Assembly: GCF_010468615.1 (NCBI RefSeq)
Contig: NZ_WUEH01000003.1
Coordinates: forward strand, 124,001-188,000
Source of the DNA: Pseudodesulfovibrio sp. JC047
Lineage (GTDB): Bacteria > Desulfobacterota > Desulfovibrionia > Desulfovibrionales > Desulfovibrionaceae
Direction: 5' to 3'
Length of the DNA stretch: 64,000 nucleotides
This document shows positions 27,720 to 37,840 of this stretch, piece by piece. Under the pieces are notes generated by a model. That model was not told the origin of the DNA. It made no database searches and was given only the letters and a program-made list of their open reading frames with translations. The first letter of the stretch is position 1. Each line of letters starts with the position of its first letter. Position numbers and translations under genes: made by a program.

Positions 27720-29363
27720 CTATCGAACCATATCCTTATATGAATGGCCATGAATAACGCGTGCGGTATCGCCTTCCTTGCTCAAGAGCGTATGCAACCC
27801 ATCGAGTTTCTCGGAACGAATTCGTGCGAGTTTCGCAATGGTCCCGGACAGTGAACACGTCGAATACGGGCGGTGAATGATTCCCTCCAAAGCGGTCGCG
27901 ATGTTCGCATGACTCTCCCTATATGCCGGAGACATCCAAAAAAGCATGGGGACTTCCACCATATTCTTGGTCGGATTCTTCTCGGAACACCCACGCATGT
28001 ATCGCGAGTCATAGACGTCCTGTCCATGATCGGAAAAGTACAGGACAAAGGATGTGTCCGGTACGTTTTTCACCGCTTCCACCACCCGGTGCAGAACAAA
28101 ATCAGTATATGCAAGGCTGTTGTCATAATGATTGATATGCTCAATGGCCTCGTCATCAGCCCATTCCTTCAGGGCCACCCCTTCACGCGAGTCCGGGGCA
28201 AAGATCATTCTTTCTCGTGGATACCGCAAGGCATAGGTCAGATGAGACCCCAAAAGATGCAAAAAAACGGCTTTCTTCGGTGCGGGATCAGCCAAGGCCT
28301 TTTCAAGATGCGGGAGCAATTCGCCATCATAGGTCGCGCTTTTCCCTTCCTTGCGGGAGAGGTTGATATAGTGACGAGCAGACGCCCGCGCAGTCATGGT
28401 CTCCAGAATATTCCCGGACCCTTTGGGGGCCGTCTGATTGGACAACCAAAATGTCTTGAAGCCGCACGCATTGAAAAGGTCAATGATGGACGGTTGAAAA
28501 TCGTTCTGTTCAAGGGCACCCAAACGGAGCACCTGCTTGAGAGAAGGAATGGTATGTGTTGCGGGGCTGGTGACGTCGTCAAAGACAAGCCAGTCATCTT
28601 TTTCTGCATATGGGGTGGTATCCCGTGCATATCCATAGATTCCCATATGATTTCTATTGGCGGACTCGCCGACCACGATCACGCAGGTCAACGGACTGTC
28701 GTCGGTCTCAAGCGTCCCGAAAATACCTACGGGCACGACTTTTTCATGGGCGGCCCTCCGCGATTCCTTGACGTATCTGTCCAGGCTCCACACCACCATA
28801 TATCCAGGATGTGAGCCAAGGAACCGCTTACCCTGCTCCACTGCGGTCTTGGCGACAAAGCCGGAGACAACCAGCAAAATGGTCCCGATGACAATCACGC
28901 CTTTTTTCCCGAACAACACCTCCCGCTTGATCACCCGAAGAAACAGCAGGACGGGAATCACACAGCTGAAAAGCACTCCCATGACCTTCAGCAGGCTGAC
29001 CTGATCGACAAAAAACTCGGACGATTCCGGCCCGGTCGTCTCGATCATGGAAAAAATTGCATACGTCGAGATACCAGACTGATATGTCAAAATATGAAAG
29101 GTGTTGCACAAACTGGCCACCATAAGGGCCACAAAAGCCGGAACGGTAAACCACTTATAGGCGCGGCGACTCAAAAAAACAGCCGGCACCGCAAGCAATG
29201 CATCAATCAACACGGCACGGAACGTATCGGCAAGCGCAAAACCGCGAAACGTTACCCCATAAAGCAAAAGACCATTAAACACATCCAGGCTGATAAAAAG
29301 AAGCCATGTCCCGACAAAACCAGCAAAGTTCAGCCGGTTCAGTATTTTTTTCAACCATGCCAT
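27720..29363 (-). CDS. Lipid A phosphoethanolamine transferase, EptA/CptA-like
   Basis: A 547-residue inner membrane protein with about five N-terminal transmembrane helices and a periplasmic alkaline-phosphatase-fold domain. The nucleophile segment is VGESANRNHMGIYGYARDTTP, zinc ligands appear in YFSDHGQD and the later ESHAN region. The enzyme moves phosphoethanolamine from phosphatidylethanolamine onto lipid A or core sugar, lowering negative charge and polymyxin binding. The length equals E. coli EptA. GGGAGA eight bases before the ATG at 29363 favours that start over one 38 codons upstream. Confidence 0.82.
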   Translation of the reverse strand: MAWLKKILNRLNFAGFVGTWLLFISLDVFNGLLLYGVTFRGFALADTFRAVLIDALLAVPAVFLSRRAYKWFTVPAFVALMVASLCNTFHILTYQSGISTYAIFSMIETTGPESSEFFVDQVSLLKVMGVLFSCVIPVLLFLRVIKREVLFGKKGVIVIGTILLVVSGFVAKTAVEQGKRFLGSHPGYMVVWSLDRYVKESRRAAHEKVVPVGIFGTLETDDSPLTCVIVVGESANRNHMGIYGYARDTTPYAEKDDWLVFDDVTSPATHTIPSLKQVLRLGALEQNDFQPSIIDLFNACGFKTFWLSNQTAPKGSGNILETMTARASARHYINLSRKEGKSATYDGELLPHLEKALADPAPKKAVFLHLLGSHLTYALRYPRERMIFAPDSREGVALKEWADDEAIEHINHYDNSLAYTDFVLHRVVEAVKNVPDTSFVLYFSDHGQDVYDSRYMRGCSEKNPTKNMVEVPMLFWMSPAYRESHANIATALEGIIHRPYSTCSLSGTIAKLARIRSEKLDGLHTLLSKEGDTARVIHGHSYKDMVR

Positions 29364-29720
29364 CCGCACATTCTCCCACGTATCTCGTTCACAAAGAAAT
29401 ACCTCAACAGCCAACAAAACGTTTGAGTATATATTCAAACATTCAAGGTCAACGTCTTTGCAGTTTTCTCCCTGCATTCATTTCATACAAATAGTGGTCT
29501 TTAATTCTCCCTTGCCATGCCCCCACACAAACGGTGACACGAAACGCCCTTCTCTGTCCCTGAACAAAAAAAGGCCAAGAACCTCACTCTATGGATTGTG
29601 AATATTCCATTTTTTGATATATATAGACACATTGTCATAACAACATACGAATTTGGACATCGCGTCTTCCGTGACACAGGAAGTCTTGACATCCAATACA
29701 TCTGAAAAGGAGCAATGACG
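29364..29720. other. Divergent gap between eptA-like and amidohydrolase genes
   Basis: An AT-rich 357-base promoter region without genes. The element TATATATAGACA (29619-29630) is repeated upstream of the TetR gene and is described separately. Confidence 0.4.
29619..29642 (+). promoter_or_regulatory. TATATATAGACA-N3-TGT element, copy 1
   Basis: TATATATAGACA followed by CAT and TGTCATAA, containing the small dyad GACA-CAT-TGTC, about 80 bases before the amidohydrolase start. The identical 12-mer with TGT at the same spacing is found at 31633-31655 before the TetR gene. Confidence 0.45.
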
Positions 29721-31166
29721 ATGAAGGGAAAAACACCTCAGGACCAACAGGATTCGCACGCCAACTCACGAAGGGACTTTCTCAAAACGGCATCAGCCGC
29801 AGCCGTTGCCGTTGGCATCGGAGTGGGAATGGCACACACCACACACGCAGCAATGCCCGCTTCTCCATTGATGACAAAGGACGAGGAGGGACATGAGACC
29901 CTTCTCATTAAAAATGTCAATATTTTCGACGGAACGCACGACCAGTTAAAAAAAGGCATGAGCGTTCTTATCAAAGGGAACACCATCGTCGAAATCAGCA
30001 CCAATTTCACAGTTCCTCACAATACGAAGATCATTGACGGGGGTGGCAGGACCTTGACGCCAGGATTTATCGATATCCACACCCATCTGCAATTCAATGT
30101 CGGTCCCCATGAATTCATGGCAGCTCCAGCCGACTATCACGGGGCGCTTGCCTTATGGGAAGCAAACAACACACTCATGCGCGGATTCACCACCATGCGT
30201 GATGTCGGCGGTTCTGTCTGGGGTGTCAAAAGAGCCATTGATGAAGGCTATTTTCCCGGTCCACGCCTCTACTCAAGCGGATCGGTTATCGGCATGACCG
30301 CAGGGCATGGAGACTACAGAACCACCAACACCTTTCCCCGACAACTGGGAGGGGCTTCGGAGACAGAAATTGAACGACTCGGCATGACGTACTTTGCCGA
30401 TGGCGTACCGGAAGTCCTTTCCGCCAGCCGGACCGTCATGCGTAGCGGTGCGGCATTCATCAAAATGTTTGTAGGCGGTGCAGTGTCCGGTCTGTATGAT
30501 CCACTTGATGTCGCGGAATATTCGCTGGAAGAAATCAAGGCGGCAGCCCATGAAGCGGATCGATGGAACACCTATCTCGCTGTTCACACCTACACGGACA
30601 AAGCGACCATGACCTCCATTGAAGCCGGGGCAAAAACGCTTGAACACTGCAATCTGATCGGTGAAAAGACCGTCAAACACGCGGTTAAAAACGGATGTTA
30701 CATCAGTGCTCAGACAGGTGTCTATCTCAGCCCTGCCCCGGAATCATTCACACCGGCTCAGGTTGCTCGCCAACAACAGGCTGCGGAAGGATTGGACAAT
30801 CTGCTCACGCTTTGCCAAAAGCACAAAGCCAAGGTCGCTTTTGGATGTGATTTACTCGCTTCCCTTGCATCAAAAGAAACGCAATGCACTGAATTCGTTA
30901 ACCGAACAAAATGGTTTTCAAACGTGGAAATTCTGAAACAGGCCACCTCTGTCAACGGGGAAATTCTTGCCTTGAGTGGGCCGCGCAACCCCTATCCCGG
31001 CAAACTCGGCGTTATTGAAAAAGGCGCGCTGGCAGACGTACTGCTTATCAATGGTAATCCACTCAAGGACCTGGACCTCCTGTTAAATCCGGATGAAAAT
31101 ATTGCCGTGATAGTCAAGGACGGCAAGGTCTACAAGGACACGCTCAGTCAGCACAGCATAGGATAA
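29721..31166 (+). CDS. Tat-exported amidohydrolase, Xaa-Pro dipeptidase-like
   Basis: A 481-residue metal-dependent hydrolase of the amidohydrolase superfamily with a twin-arginine signal (NSRRDFLKTASAAAV, cleavage likely after THAA) and so probably periplasmic. Ligand motifs in order: DIHTHLQF (HxH), the carboxylated Lys in AAFIKMF, VHTYT (His), EHCNLI (His) and FGCDLL (Asp). The group with FTTMRDVGG includes prolidase-like and imidazolonepropionase-like enzymes. The substrate is unknown. AAGGAG sits eight bases before this ATG; a second ATG two codons earlier is too close. Confidence 0.8.
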   Translation: MKGKTPQDQQDSHANSRRDFLKTASAAAVAVGIGVGMAHTTHAAMPASPLMTKDEEGHETLLIKNVNIFDGTHDQLKKGMSVLIKGNTIVEISTNFTVPHNTKIIDGGGRTLTPGFIDIHTHLQFNVGPHEFMAAPADYHGALALWEANNTLMRGFTTMRDVGGSVWGVKRAIDEGYFPGPRLYSSGSVIGMTAGHGDYRTTNTFPRQLGGASETEIERLGMTYFADGVPEVLSASRTVMRSGAAFIKMFVGGAVSGLYDPLDVAEYSLEEIKAAAHEADRWNTYLAVHTYTDKATMTSIEAGAKTLEHCNLIGEKTVKHAVKNGCYISAQTGVYLSPAPESFTPAQVARQQQAAEGLDNLLTLCQKHKAKVAFGCDLLASLASKETQCTEFVNRTKWFSNVEILKQATSVNGEILALSGPRNPYPGKLGVIEKGALADVLLINGNPLKDLDLLLNPDENIAVIVKDGKVYKDTLSQHSIG

Positions 31167-31235
31167 AACAGCCATGGCTCCCCCCTTGCTAAACAGGATA
31201 TGGCACACAAACCTCACACAACCATATTCATACAT

Positions 31236-31265
31236 AGAGGGGCCGAACTCCAGTTCGGCCCCTCT
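31236..31265 (+). terminator. Terminator-like hairpin after amidohydrolase
   Basis: AGAGGGGCCGAACT (31236-31249) pairs perfectly with AGTTCGGCCCCTCT (31252-31265), a 14-bp stem with an almost closed loop. Only scattered T follows. Confidence 0.6.
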
Positions 31266-31856
31266 CCTTTCTACAATGTCCCCTCTCATTCCCGAATTTC
31301 CCCCGACGTAGAAAAGCCCTCCATCAGAAAAAAAGAACGCATTGTATGTCATTGCCCCGCTCAACAGGACACCTCTCAAAAAAAAGTAAAAGAGAAGAGA
31401 CACCTTCACAGGGCCCTCAAATCAACGGATTTCCTCTTATTTGGAAACAAACATTCGCCCCAGCAGATTAAAACAAGGACACAGAATACAGTCTCTCAAA
31501 ACAAAAAAGGAAAAAACGACGAACTCAGAAACTAAAACGAATAAACGATATTCAGCCATTTCAATCGGGCGTGCCAATACATACCCTCAAGAGGAAAATG
31601 GCTTCAGTAAACCGACGACAGGAAGATCTTGTTATATATAGACAAAATGTTGTAATCATCGTGTTTTGATTTTTTTTTGTACTTTGTAAAAAAAAAGATC
31701 TTGATTATTTTTCAAAAAAAAGCTTTAATGATCTTTGAGAATAGGAAAATCCATGTACCAGATGATTTCGTGGTCAAAATCTTCCCTTTTTTTTGCCCAC
31801 GACTGGTATACGTCCCCCCCCCTTCTACATTGAAGGGAACAAGCACAAGACAGACT
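31266..31856. other. AT-rich gap before tetR gene
   Basis: About 590 bases with no credible gene; long A and T tracts occur, especially from 31670. The element TATATATAGACA at 31633 is the only notable signal. Confidence 0.35.
31633..31655 (+). promoter_or_regulatory. TATATATAGACA-N3-TGT element, copy 2
   Basis: TATATATAGACA, AAA, TGTTGTAA, about 220 bases before the TetR ATG. Same 12-mer and same TGT spacing as at 29619 before the amidohydrolase, which suggests one regulator, possibly the TetR protein itself. Confidence 0.45.
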
Positions 31857-32576
31857 ATGACCAAAGAGATGAAAACGTCCAAAGACCGAGCAAAATTGAA
31901 ACAGCAAAGAATCATCAAATTCTTCATTGATTCTGCCAACGAAATAATCAAACAGGATGGCGTTGGCGCAGTCACAATTCGCAAGGCCGCAGATCTTGCT
32001 GGATACACCAGCGCGACACTGTACAACTACTTCGACAACCTGCAACACTTGGTCTTTCTCGCGACCATGACATACCTTGAAGAGTATAATGCAGCCCTTC
32101 CTCGCTATTTGAAAGGGTCGAAAAACTCCATTGAACGATATATGCTGGTCTGCAAATGTTTTGCGGAATTCTCCTTCTCTGATCCTGAGATTTACGAATT
32201 ACTGTTCTTCACCCATAGCGATGAAAAACTCGAAGAATATACCAAACAATATTATGACCTTTTCCCTGAAAGAATCGTTAAGGACTGGCCTGCGCCACTC
32301 AACAAGATTTATGTGCTCAATAGCATCTACTCCCGCAGCTACATGATGCTGGACGACTGTATTCAAGAAGGATTCATTACGCCCGAAAAGGCACAGGATT
32401 TCAACGACGTCAATCTCCGCATATACAAAACCATTCTTCAAGATGTGCAGGAAGGCGAACTTACCAAGAAAGAAGCCATTTCCAAGACGATGAAATATTA
32501 TTTTCAACTCATGGAATATTATATGGAACCGGACGCCTTACCTCTCTTGAAACAAGTCAAACAAAAACTGCAATAA
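31857..32576 (+). CDS. TetR family transcriptional regulator
   Basis: A 239-residue regulator with an N-terminal helix-turn-helix (FIDSANEIIKQDGVGAVTIRKAADLAGYTSATLYNYFDNLQHL, about residues 25-65) and a helical ligand domain. The frame is open 60 codons further upstream, but that part is not conserved-looking and starts in an A/T tract; the ATG at 31857 gives a normal length. It lies between the exported amidohydrolase gene and a metallo-hydrolase gene. Confidence 0.82.
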   Translation: MTKEMKTSKDRAKLKQQRIIKFFIDSANEIIKQDGVGAVTIRKAADLAGYTSATLYNYFDNLQHLVFLATMTYLEEYNAALPRYLKGSKNSIERYMLVCKCFAEFSFSDPEIYELLFFTHSDEKLEEYTKQYYDLFPERIVKDWPAPLNKIYVLNSIYSRSYMMLDDCIQEGFITPEKAQDFNDVNLRIYKTILQDVQEGELTKKEAISKTMKYYFQLMEYYMEPDALPLLKQVKQKLQ

Positions 32577-32707
32577 ACGTTTTTTCACGGATCATCCGTC
32601 ACACAGTCAAACGCATCATATGAACAAAAAGGCATCATGCACAACCGTGCAAAAATATCCGTGGGCAACCAAGCCTTCCCACTAATCCATACCCATAAAA
32701 TAAAGCG

Positions 32708-33328
32708 ATGCAGATCAGAAAATTTATTCTCAGTCCATTTCAAACCAACGGATACCTGCTTTCAAAGAACGGACAAGCAATTTTCATCGATCCAGGAGAT
32801 AACCCGACTGAGGCCATCTCCATCATACAACACGAAGGATTGACGCTAACCCATATTCTCATCACGCATATGCACAGCGACCATTTCTATGGAGCGGCCA
32901 CACTCGCCAAGGCAACTCATGCCGAAATTTTGGCGAGCGCAGACGATGCCTTCATGGTCGAAACAGAAATTCGTGAAGCACCCCAATGGGGCTTTTCTCC
33001 GCTTGATGAACCTTTTTCCTTCACCTCCATCCAGCCCGGCGAGCTCGAATTCCTCGGCGAAAAATGCCAAATACTCGCCACCCCCGGGCACTCTCCAGGA
33101 AGTCTGACCTTCCACTTTACGGATAAAGGCATTGCATTTGTCGGGGACCTCATTTTTTATCGCAACATCGGCCGAACCGACTTTGAAGGCGGCGATCTGT
33201 CCACCCTGCTCAATTCTGTCAACACCCAAATATTCACTATGCCGGACGCAACGATTCTCTACCCCGGCCATGCCAACGCAACCAACGTGGCAGATGAAAA
33301 GGCGCACAATCCGCATTTTCGCCGATAG
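32708..33328 (+). CDS. MBL-fold metallo-hydrolase, glyoxalase II-like
   Basis: A 206-residue zinc hydrolase with the metallo-beta-lactamase signature THMHSDHFYG (about residues 57-66), a second-site LATPGHSPGS, the bridging Asp in FVGDLIF and the last ligand in YPGHANATN. Members hydrolyse thioesters such as lactoylglutathione or act on small-thiol substrates. It follows the TetR gene by 131 bases and is closed by a strong terminator, so it may belong to that regulator's unit. Confidence 0.85.
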   Translation: MQIRKFILSPFQTNGYLLSKNGQAIFIDPGDNPTEAISIIQHEGLTLTHILITHMHSDHFYGAATLAKATHAEILASADDAFMVETEIREAPQWGFSPLDEPFSFTSIQPGELEFLGEKCQILATPGHSPGSLTFHFTDKGIAFVGDLIFYRNIGRTDFEGGDLSTLLNSVNTQIFTMPDATILYPGHANATNVADEKAHNPHFRR

Positions 33329-33371
33329 AACCCATACCATCCAATGCCTCAAGATAGGGGCAACACTCAAA

Positions 33372-33414
33372 AAGAAGCCTGTACGTAAAACATCACATCG
33401 TACGGGCTTCTTTT
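33372..33414 (+). terminator. Terminator after MBL hydrolase gene
   Basis: AAGAAGCCTGTACG (33372-33385) pairs with CGTACGGGCTTCTT (33399-33412) with one G-U, then TTATTAG. Separates the upstream unit from the carnitine locus. Confidence 0.75.
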
Positions 33415-33835
33415 ATTAGAATAGAGTCTGCCCCTTTTTTCCTTTACGTCCTCTCTCTTTTTCTATTTTCCCCCCTCTTCCATCTGTCAAAATGCCACAA
33501 TTTTCTCTAAAAAAATCATTTTCTCTGTCAAAAAAGAAAAAAGAGCAATTTAATTAATTTCTCAACTTATTGTAATATATGATATATTAATATTTTCAAT
33601 TTTATGATCATGGTTTTTTTTTAAAAACGATTGCAAAACAATCGCGGTTGTGCAAAAAATCACTTCCAACAAACAAACGCGATTAGCAATCTTTATGCGA
33701 TCATATTATTGGCATTCAAAAAAGACCATAAACGCGTTTGAGGCAATTGAGGGAGCACACAAAATGCGCTCAGGGGGGTTGAGCAGTTTTCAACTGACTC
33801 AACAGTATTTTTTCTAATAACGTGGAGTGTTTCGG
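33415..33835 (+). promoter_or_regulatory. AT-rich caiT leader with palindromes
   Basis: A 420-base region with no gene, strongly A/T-rich. It holds TAATATAT-G-ATATATTA (33573-33589), a 17-bp palindrome, and CGATTG-CAAAA-CAATCG (33628-33644). Both are candidate sites for an FNR/CRP-type or dedicated activator of the carnitine genes; no CaiF homologue is in the window. Confidence 0.45.
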
Positions 33836-35350
33836 ATGGAACCAAACAAGACAAAAAAAGTGAAGATAGACCCAAAAGTCTTTTTCCCTTCACTGACTAT
33901 TGTGGGAATCCTGAGCTACCTGACTGTCAGGGATTTGGATGCGGCCAACAAAGTCATCAACACACTGTTCAGCTACGTCACCAACACGTGGGGTTGGGCG
34001 TTTGAATGGTACATGATCATCATGTTGATCGGTTGGCTGTGGATGGTTTTCGGACCGTGGAAAAACAACAAACTGGGCGAAGAAGAACCAGAATTCAGCA
34101 CAGCCAGCTGGGTCTTTTTACTCTTCGCGTCTTCGACGTCTGCCGCAGTTCTTTTCTGGGGGTCATATGAAGCATATTGCTACGTTTCCACACCGCCCTT
34201 CGGCTTTGAACCATTTTCCGTTACTGCCAAGGAATATGGACTGGCATACAGTCTCTTCCATTGGGGACCACTACCCTGGGCCGGATACGGATTCTTTACC
34301 GTCGCTTTCGGGTATTTTCTCTTTGTAAAAAAAATCAACGTCATGCGCCCAAGTGGAACGCTTGCTCCGATCATTGGCGAAAAAAACTGCAAGGGAATAC
34401 TCGGGGCCATCATCGACAATATGTATATTGTCGGTCTGATTCTCGCCATGGGAACCAGCCTCGGTTTGTCCACCCCATTGGTCACGGAATGCATCGAATG
34501 GCTTTTTGGAATCCCGCACACCCTGCAACTTGATGCCACAATCATTGCCTGCTGGATTCTCCTGAACGCCATCTGCGTTGCCTTTGGCCTGTCCAAAGGT
34601 GTCAAAATGGCTTCTGACCTCAGAAGTTACCTGTCCATCTTTGTCCTTCTGTGGATCTTGTGCCTCGGTGGAACCACGTTCATCTTCAACTACTTCACTG
34701 ACTCCGTCGGTATCATGTTGAGCAACTTCACCCGGATGCTCTTCTACACCGATCCCATCAGGGGTGGAGGTTTCCCGCAGGGTTGGACTGTCTTTTACTG
34801 GGCATGGTGGGTCATTTACGGAATTCAGACCTGCCTCTTCCTCGCACGTATCTCTCGTGGCCGCACGGTTCGACAGGTCTGCGTTGGCATGGTCAGCGGA
34901 CTGACCGCCACCACCTGGTTCATGTGGACCGTCTTGAGTGGCAACACCATGGACCTCATCCATCGCGGTGTCATCAACATGCCGGAACTGGTCGCCAAAT
35001 ATGGTGCTCCACGAGCCGTTATCGAAACGTGGGCAGCATTGCCTTTCAGTACAGCCACAATGGTCATTTTCTTTGTGCTGTGCTTCATCGCAACCGTTAC
35101 CCTTATCAACGCCTGTTCTTACACGTTGGCAATGTCAACATGCACAGAGGCTGATGGCTACAGCGAACCCCCTGTTTGGGTCCGTGTCGGTTGGTCGGTT
35201 CTCGTCGGAATCATCGGCGTCACCCTGCTTGCCCTTGGAGGACTCAAGCCTCTCCAGACGGCAATCATCGCAGGTGGCTGCCCGCTCTTCTTCGTCAACC
35301 TGATGATCATCTGGTCCTTCATCAAGGATGCACGAGCTAACAACTGGTAA
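33836..35350 (+). CDS. caiT: Carnitine/gamma-butyrobetaine antiporter CaiT
   Basis: A 504-residue BCCT-family transporter, the same length as E. coli CaiT and very similar to it over its whole length as I recall that sequence (for example [59 protein letters not shown]). The arginine in SDLRSYLS (about residue 263) corresponds to CaiT Arg262, which occupies the sodium site and makes transport sodium-independent. It would exchange external L-carnitine for internal gamma-butyrobetaine. The ATG at 33836 has GGAG eight bases upstream. Confidence 0.95.
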   Translation: MEPNKTKKVKIDPKVFFPSLTIVGILSYLTVRDLDAANKVINTLFSYVTNTWGWAFEWYMIIMLIGWLWMVFGPWKNNKLGEEEPEFSTASWVFLLFASSTSAAVLFWGSYEAYCYVSTPPFGFEPFSVTAKEYGLAYSLFHWGPLPWAGYGFFTVAFGYFLFVKKINVMRPSGTLAPIIGEKNCKGILGAIIDNMYIVGLILAMGTSLGLSTPLVTECIEWLFGIPHTLQLDATIIACWILLNAICVAFGLSKGVKMASDLRSYLSIFVLLWILCLGGTTFIFNYFTDSVGIMLSNFTRMLFYTDPIRGGGFPQGWTVFYWAWWVIYGIQTCLFLARISRGRTVRQVCVGMVSGLTATTWFMWTVLSGNTMDLIHRGVINMPELVAKYGAPRAVIETWAALPFSTATMVIFFVLCFIATVTLINACSYTLAMSTCTEADGYSEPPVWVRVGWSVLVGIIGVTLLALGGLKPLQTAIIAGGCPLFFVNLMIIWSFIKDARANNW

Positions 35351-35357
35351 AAAATCT

Positions 35358-35389
35358 GAAGGGGGAAGCCTCGACAGCTTCCCCCTTTT
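35358..35389 (+). terminator. Attenuator-like hairpin between caiT and caiA
   Basis: AAGGGGGAAGC (35359-35369) pairs with GCTTCCCCCTT (35377-35387) and runs into TTTTA. It resembles a partial intrinsic terminator and could make caiT more abundant or separately controlled from the enzymes. Confidence 0.55.
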
Positions 35390-35411
35390 AAAAAGTAAAG
35401 GAGATTCACTC

Positions 35412-36545
35412 ATGGATTTCAGACTGACAGATGAACAAGAATTATTCGTCGCGGGCGTCCGCGATCTGATGGAAAGCGAAAACTGGGAACAGTACTTCGT
35501 TGAGTGCGACAACAACCACGAATACCCCGAACGTTGGGTCAAGGCACTTGCCGAATTGGGCGTTGACACAATGCTCCTGCCCGAAGAGCACGACGGTATG
35601 GGCATGGATATGGTCACCCTGACCGCCATTTGGGAAGAACTCGGACGCCACGGTGCCCCGACCTATGTTCTCTATCAACTGCCCGGCTTCAACACGATCC
35701 TGCGTCACGGTACCCAGGAACAGATCGACACGATTTTCGCATTTCGCGGGACCGGCAAACAGATGTGGAACTCCGCCATCACCGAACCCAGCGCAGGTTC
35801 CGACGTTGGCAGCCTGAAGACCAATTACACCCGTAAAGACGGCAAGGTCTACCTCAACGGTCAAAAATGCTTCATCACAAGCTCCCTTCATGCCCCGTAT
35901 CTCGTGGTCATGGCTCGTGATTCCGCATCCGAAAAGCCCATCTTCACTGAGTGGTTCGTTGACATGAGCAAAGAAGGCGTCAAGCTGAACCCGCTCGACA
36001 AGCTCGGCCTGCGCATGGACAGCTGCTGTGAAATCGTATTCGACAATGTTGAACTGGAAGAAAAAGACATGTTCGGCACCGAAGGCAACGGCTTCAACCG
36101 CGTCAAAGCCGAATTTGACGATGAACGGTTCCTGGTCGCCTGCACCAACTACGGTGTCGCTCTGTGCGCTTACGAAGATGCGGCAAAATACGCGAATCAG
36201 CGTGTCCAGTTTGGTGAAACCATTGGCCGCACTCAGCTCATTCAGGAAAAATTCGCTCACATGGCTATCAAGCTGAACAGCATGAAAAACATGCTGTTTG
36301 AAACCGCATGGAAAACCGATCAGGGCACTGCCACTTCCGGTGATTCCGCCATGTGCAAATACTTCTGCGCAAATGCCTCTTTCGAAGTCATTGACACCTC
36401 CATGCAGGTTCTCGGCGGCATCGGCGTGACCGGCCATCGTGTCGCTCGCTTCTGGCGTGACCTCCGCATCGACCGTCTCTCCGGCGGCTCTGATGAAATG
36501 CAGATCCTCACACTTGGCCGTGCTGAATTGAAAAAATACCGCTAA
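35412..36545 (+). CDS. caiA: Crotonobetainyl-CoA reductase CaiA
   Basis: An acyl-CoA dehydrogenase-fold flavoprotein of 377 residues (E. coli CaiA has 380) that reduces crotonobetainyl-CoA to gamma-butyrobetainyl-CoA. It begins [20 protein letters not shown], carries [18 protein letters not shown] and [12 protein letters not shown], and ends in [15 protein letters not shown], all nearly the same as E. coli. Electrons would come from FixA/FixB. AGGAG eight bases before the ATG at 35412 fixes the start. Confidence 0.95.
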   Translation: MDFRLTDEQELFVAGVRDLMESENWEQYFVECDNNHEYPERWVKALAELGVDTMLLPEEHDGMGMDMVTLTAIWEELGRHGAPTYVLYQLPGFNTILRHGTQEQIDTIFAFRGTGKQMWNSAITEPSAGSDVGSLKTNYTRKDGKVYLNGQKCFITSSLHAPYLVVMARDSASEKPIFTEWFVDMSKEGVKLNPLDKLGLRMDSCCEIVFDNVELEEKDMFGTEGNGFNRVKAEFDDERFLVACTNYGVALCAYEDAAKYANQRVQFGETIGRTQLIQEKFAHMAIKLNSMKNMLFETAWKTDQGTATSGDSAMCKYFCANASFEVIDTSMQVLGGIGVTGHRVARFWRDLRIDRLSGGSDEMQILTLGRAELKKYR

Positions 36546-36584
36546 AGTCAAAACGATCAAAACTGAAATAATCAGGTTAGATAC

Positions 36585-37820
36585 ATGTCCAATAAAATAA
36601 ATACACCCAAATTCGGCCCACTGACAGGCGTCCGCGTCATCTTCTCGGCTATCGAGATCGCTGGTCCCTTCTCAGCACAAATGCTGGCTGAATGGGGTGC
36701 GGAAGTCATCTGGGTTGAACACACGGCATACGCGGACACGATTCGCGTCCAGCCGAATTACCCGGAACTGTCTCGCCGCAACCTGCACGCCATGTCCTTG
36801 AATATCTTCTCCGATGAGGGCAAAGAGACCTTCCTGAAACTCATCGAAAGTGCCGACGTGCTGATCGAAGCAAGCAAAGGCCCCGCTTTCGCACGTCGCG
36901 GCCTTCCCGATGACTTGCTCTGGGAACACAATCCCAAACTGGTTGTTGGCCATCTGTCCGGTTTCGGTCAGTACGGAGATGACAAGTTCACCAATCTGGC
37001 TGCCTACAACACCATTGCCCAAGCCTTCAGCGGTTACCTCATCCAGAACGGCGATGTGGATCAGCCCATGCCGGCATTCCCCTACACCGGGGATTACCTC
37101 GCCGGATACGCTGTCACCAGTTCCGTGCTGGCTGCTCTGTACAATGCAGAAAAGACAGGCAAAGGCGAAAGCATTGATATCGCCATGTACGAAGTCCTGC
37201 TCAACGCCGGTCAGTACTACATGATGGACCACTTCAATGGTGGCGAAATGTGCCCCCGCCAGACCCGGGGCAAGGACCCGATCTGGGTCGGTTGCGGAAC
37301 ATACATTTGCAACGACGGCTACATGGTCATGGAACTTGTCGGCGCAGCTCAAATCGAAAAGATGTTCGCAAAACTCGGCATGAGCGACAAGCTCAACACC
37401 GAAGAATACCCGACTGGCACCCAGCTCATCTCCCGGGAAAGCCCCTCCGGTCCCGACGTTGAAAAAGGACTGGAAGCATTCATGGCAGAGCGGACCGTTG
37501 AAGAAGCCCTGGCCGAACTGGCTGATGTCAAAATCGCTGGTGCAAAGGTCCTGGCTGTCGATGAATTGGAAACCAACCCGCAATACATTGCCCGTGAATC
37601 CATCGTCGAATGGGACAGTATGTCCGGTCGCAAGATCAAGGGACCGAACATCATGCCCAAATTCAAGAAAAACCCCTGCAAGATCTGGCGTGCAATGCCT
37701 TCGCACGGCATGGACACCACCGCGATCTTGAAGGATCTGGGCTATTCCGATGACGCCATCAAAAAGCTGGCTGACAACGGCACGGTCAAATTGGGCGATG
37801 CCACCCCAAAAGACAACTAG
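36585..37820 (+). CDS. caiB: Carnitine CoA-transferase CaiB
   Basis: A class III CoA-transferase of 411 residues (E. coli 405) that moves CoA between gamma-butyrobetainyl-CoA and carnitine or crotonobetaine. The catalytic aspartate is Asp170 in [11 protein letters not shown]. It also shows [19 protein letters not shown] and GLPDDLL, as in the family. It follows caiA by 39 bases in the same direction. Confidence 0.95.
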   Translation: MSNKINTPKFGPLTGVRVIFSAIEIAGPFSAQMLAEWGAEVIWVEHTAYADTIRVQPNYPELSRRNLHAMSLNIFSDEGKETFLKLIESADVLIEASKGPAFARRGLPDDLLWEHNPKLVVGHLSGFGQYGDDKFTNLAAYNTIAQAFSGYLIQNGDVDQPMPAFPYTGDYLAGYAVTSSVLAALYNAEKTGKGESIDIAMYEVLLNAGQYYMMDHFNGGEMCPRQTRGKDPIWVGCGTYICNDGYMVMELVGAAQIEKMFAKLGMSDKLNTEEYPTGTQLISRESPSGPDVEKGLEAFMAERTVEEALAELADVKIAGAKVLAVDELETNPQYIARESIVEWDSMSGRKIKGPNIMPKFKKNPCKIWRAMPSHGMDTTAILKDLGYSDDAIKKLADNGTVKLGDATPKDN

Positions 37821-37840
37821 TCGCTGAATACCTAAAAAAA

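Noticed and set aside
33500-33835. CRISPR or phage attachment site in the AT-rich caiT leader
   Set aside because: No regularly spaced repeats, integrase or tRNA gene is nearby; the palindromes are single.
35412-36545. General fatty acyl-CoA dehydrogenase instead of CaiA
   Set aside because: The near-complete agreement with CaiA and the position between caiT and caiB make the specific call much stronger.
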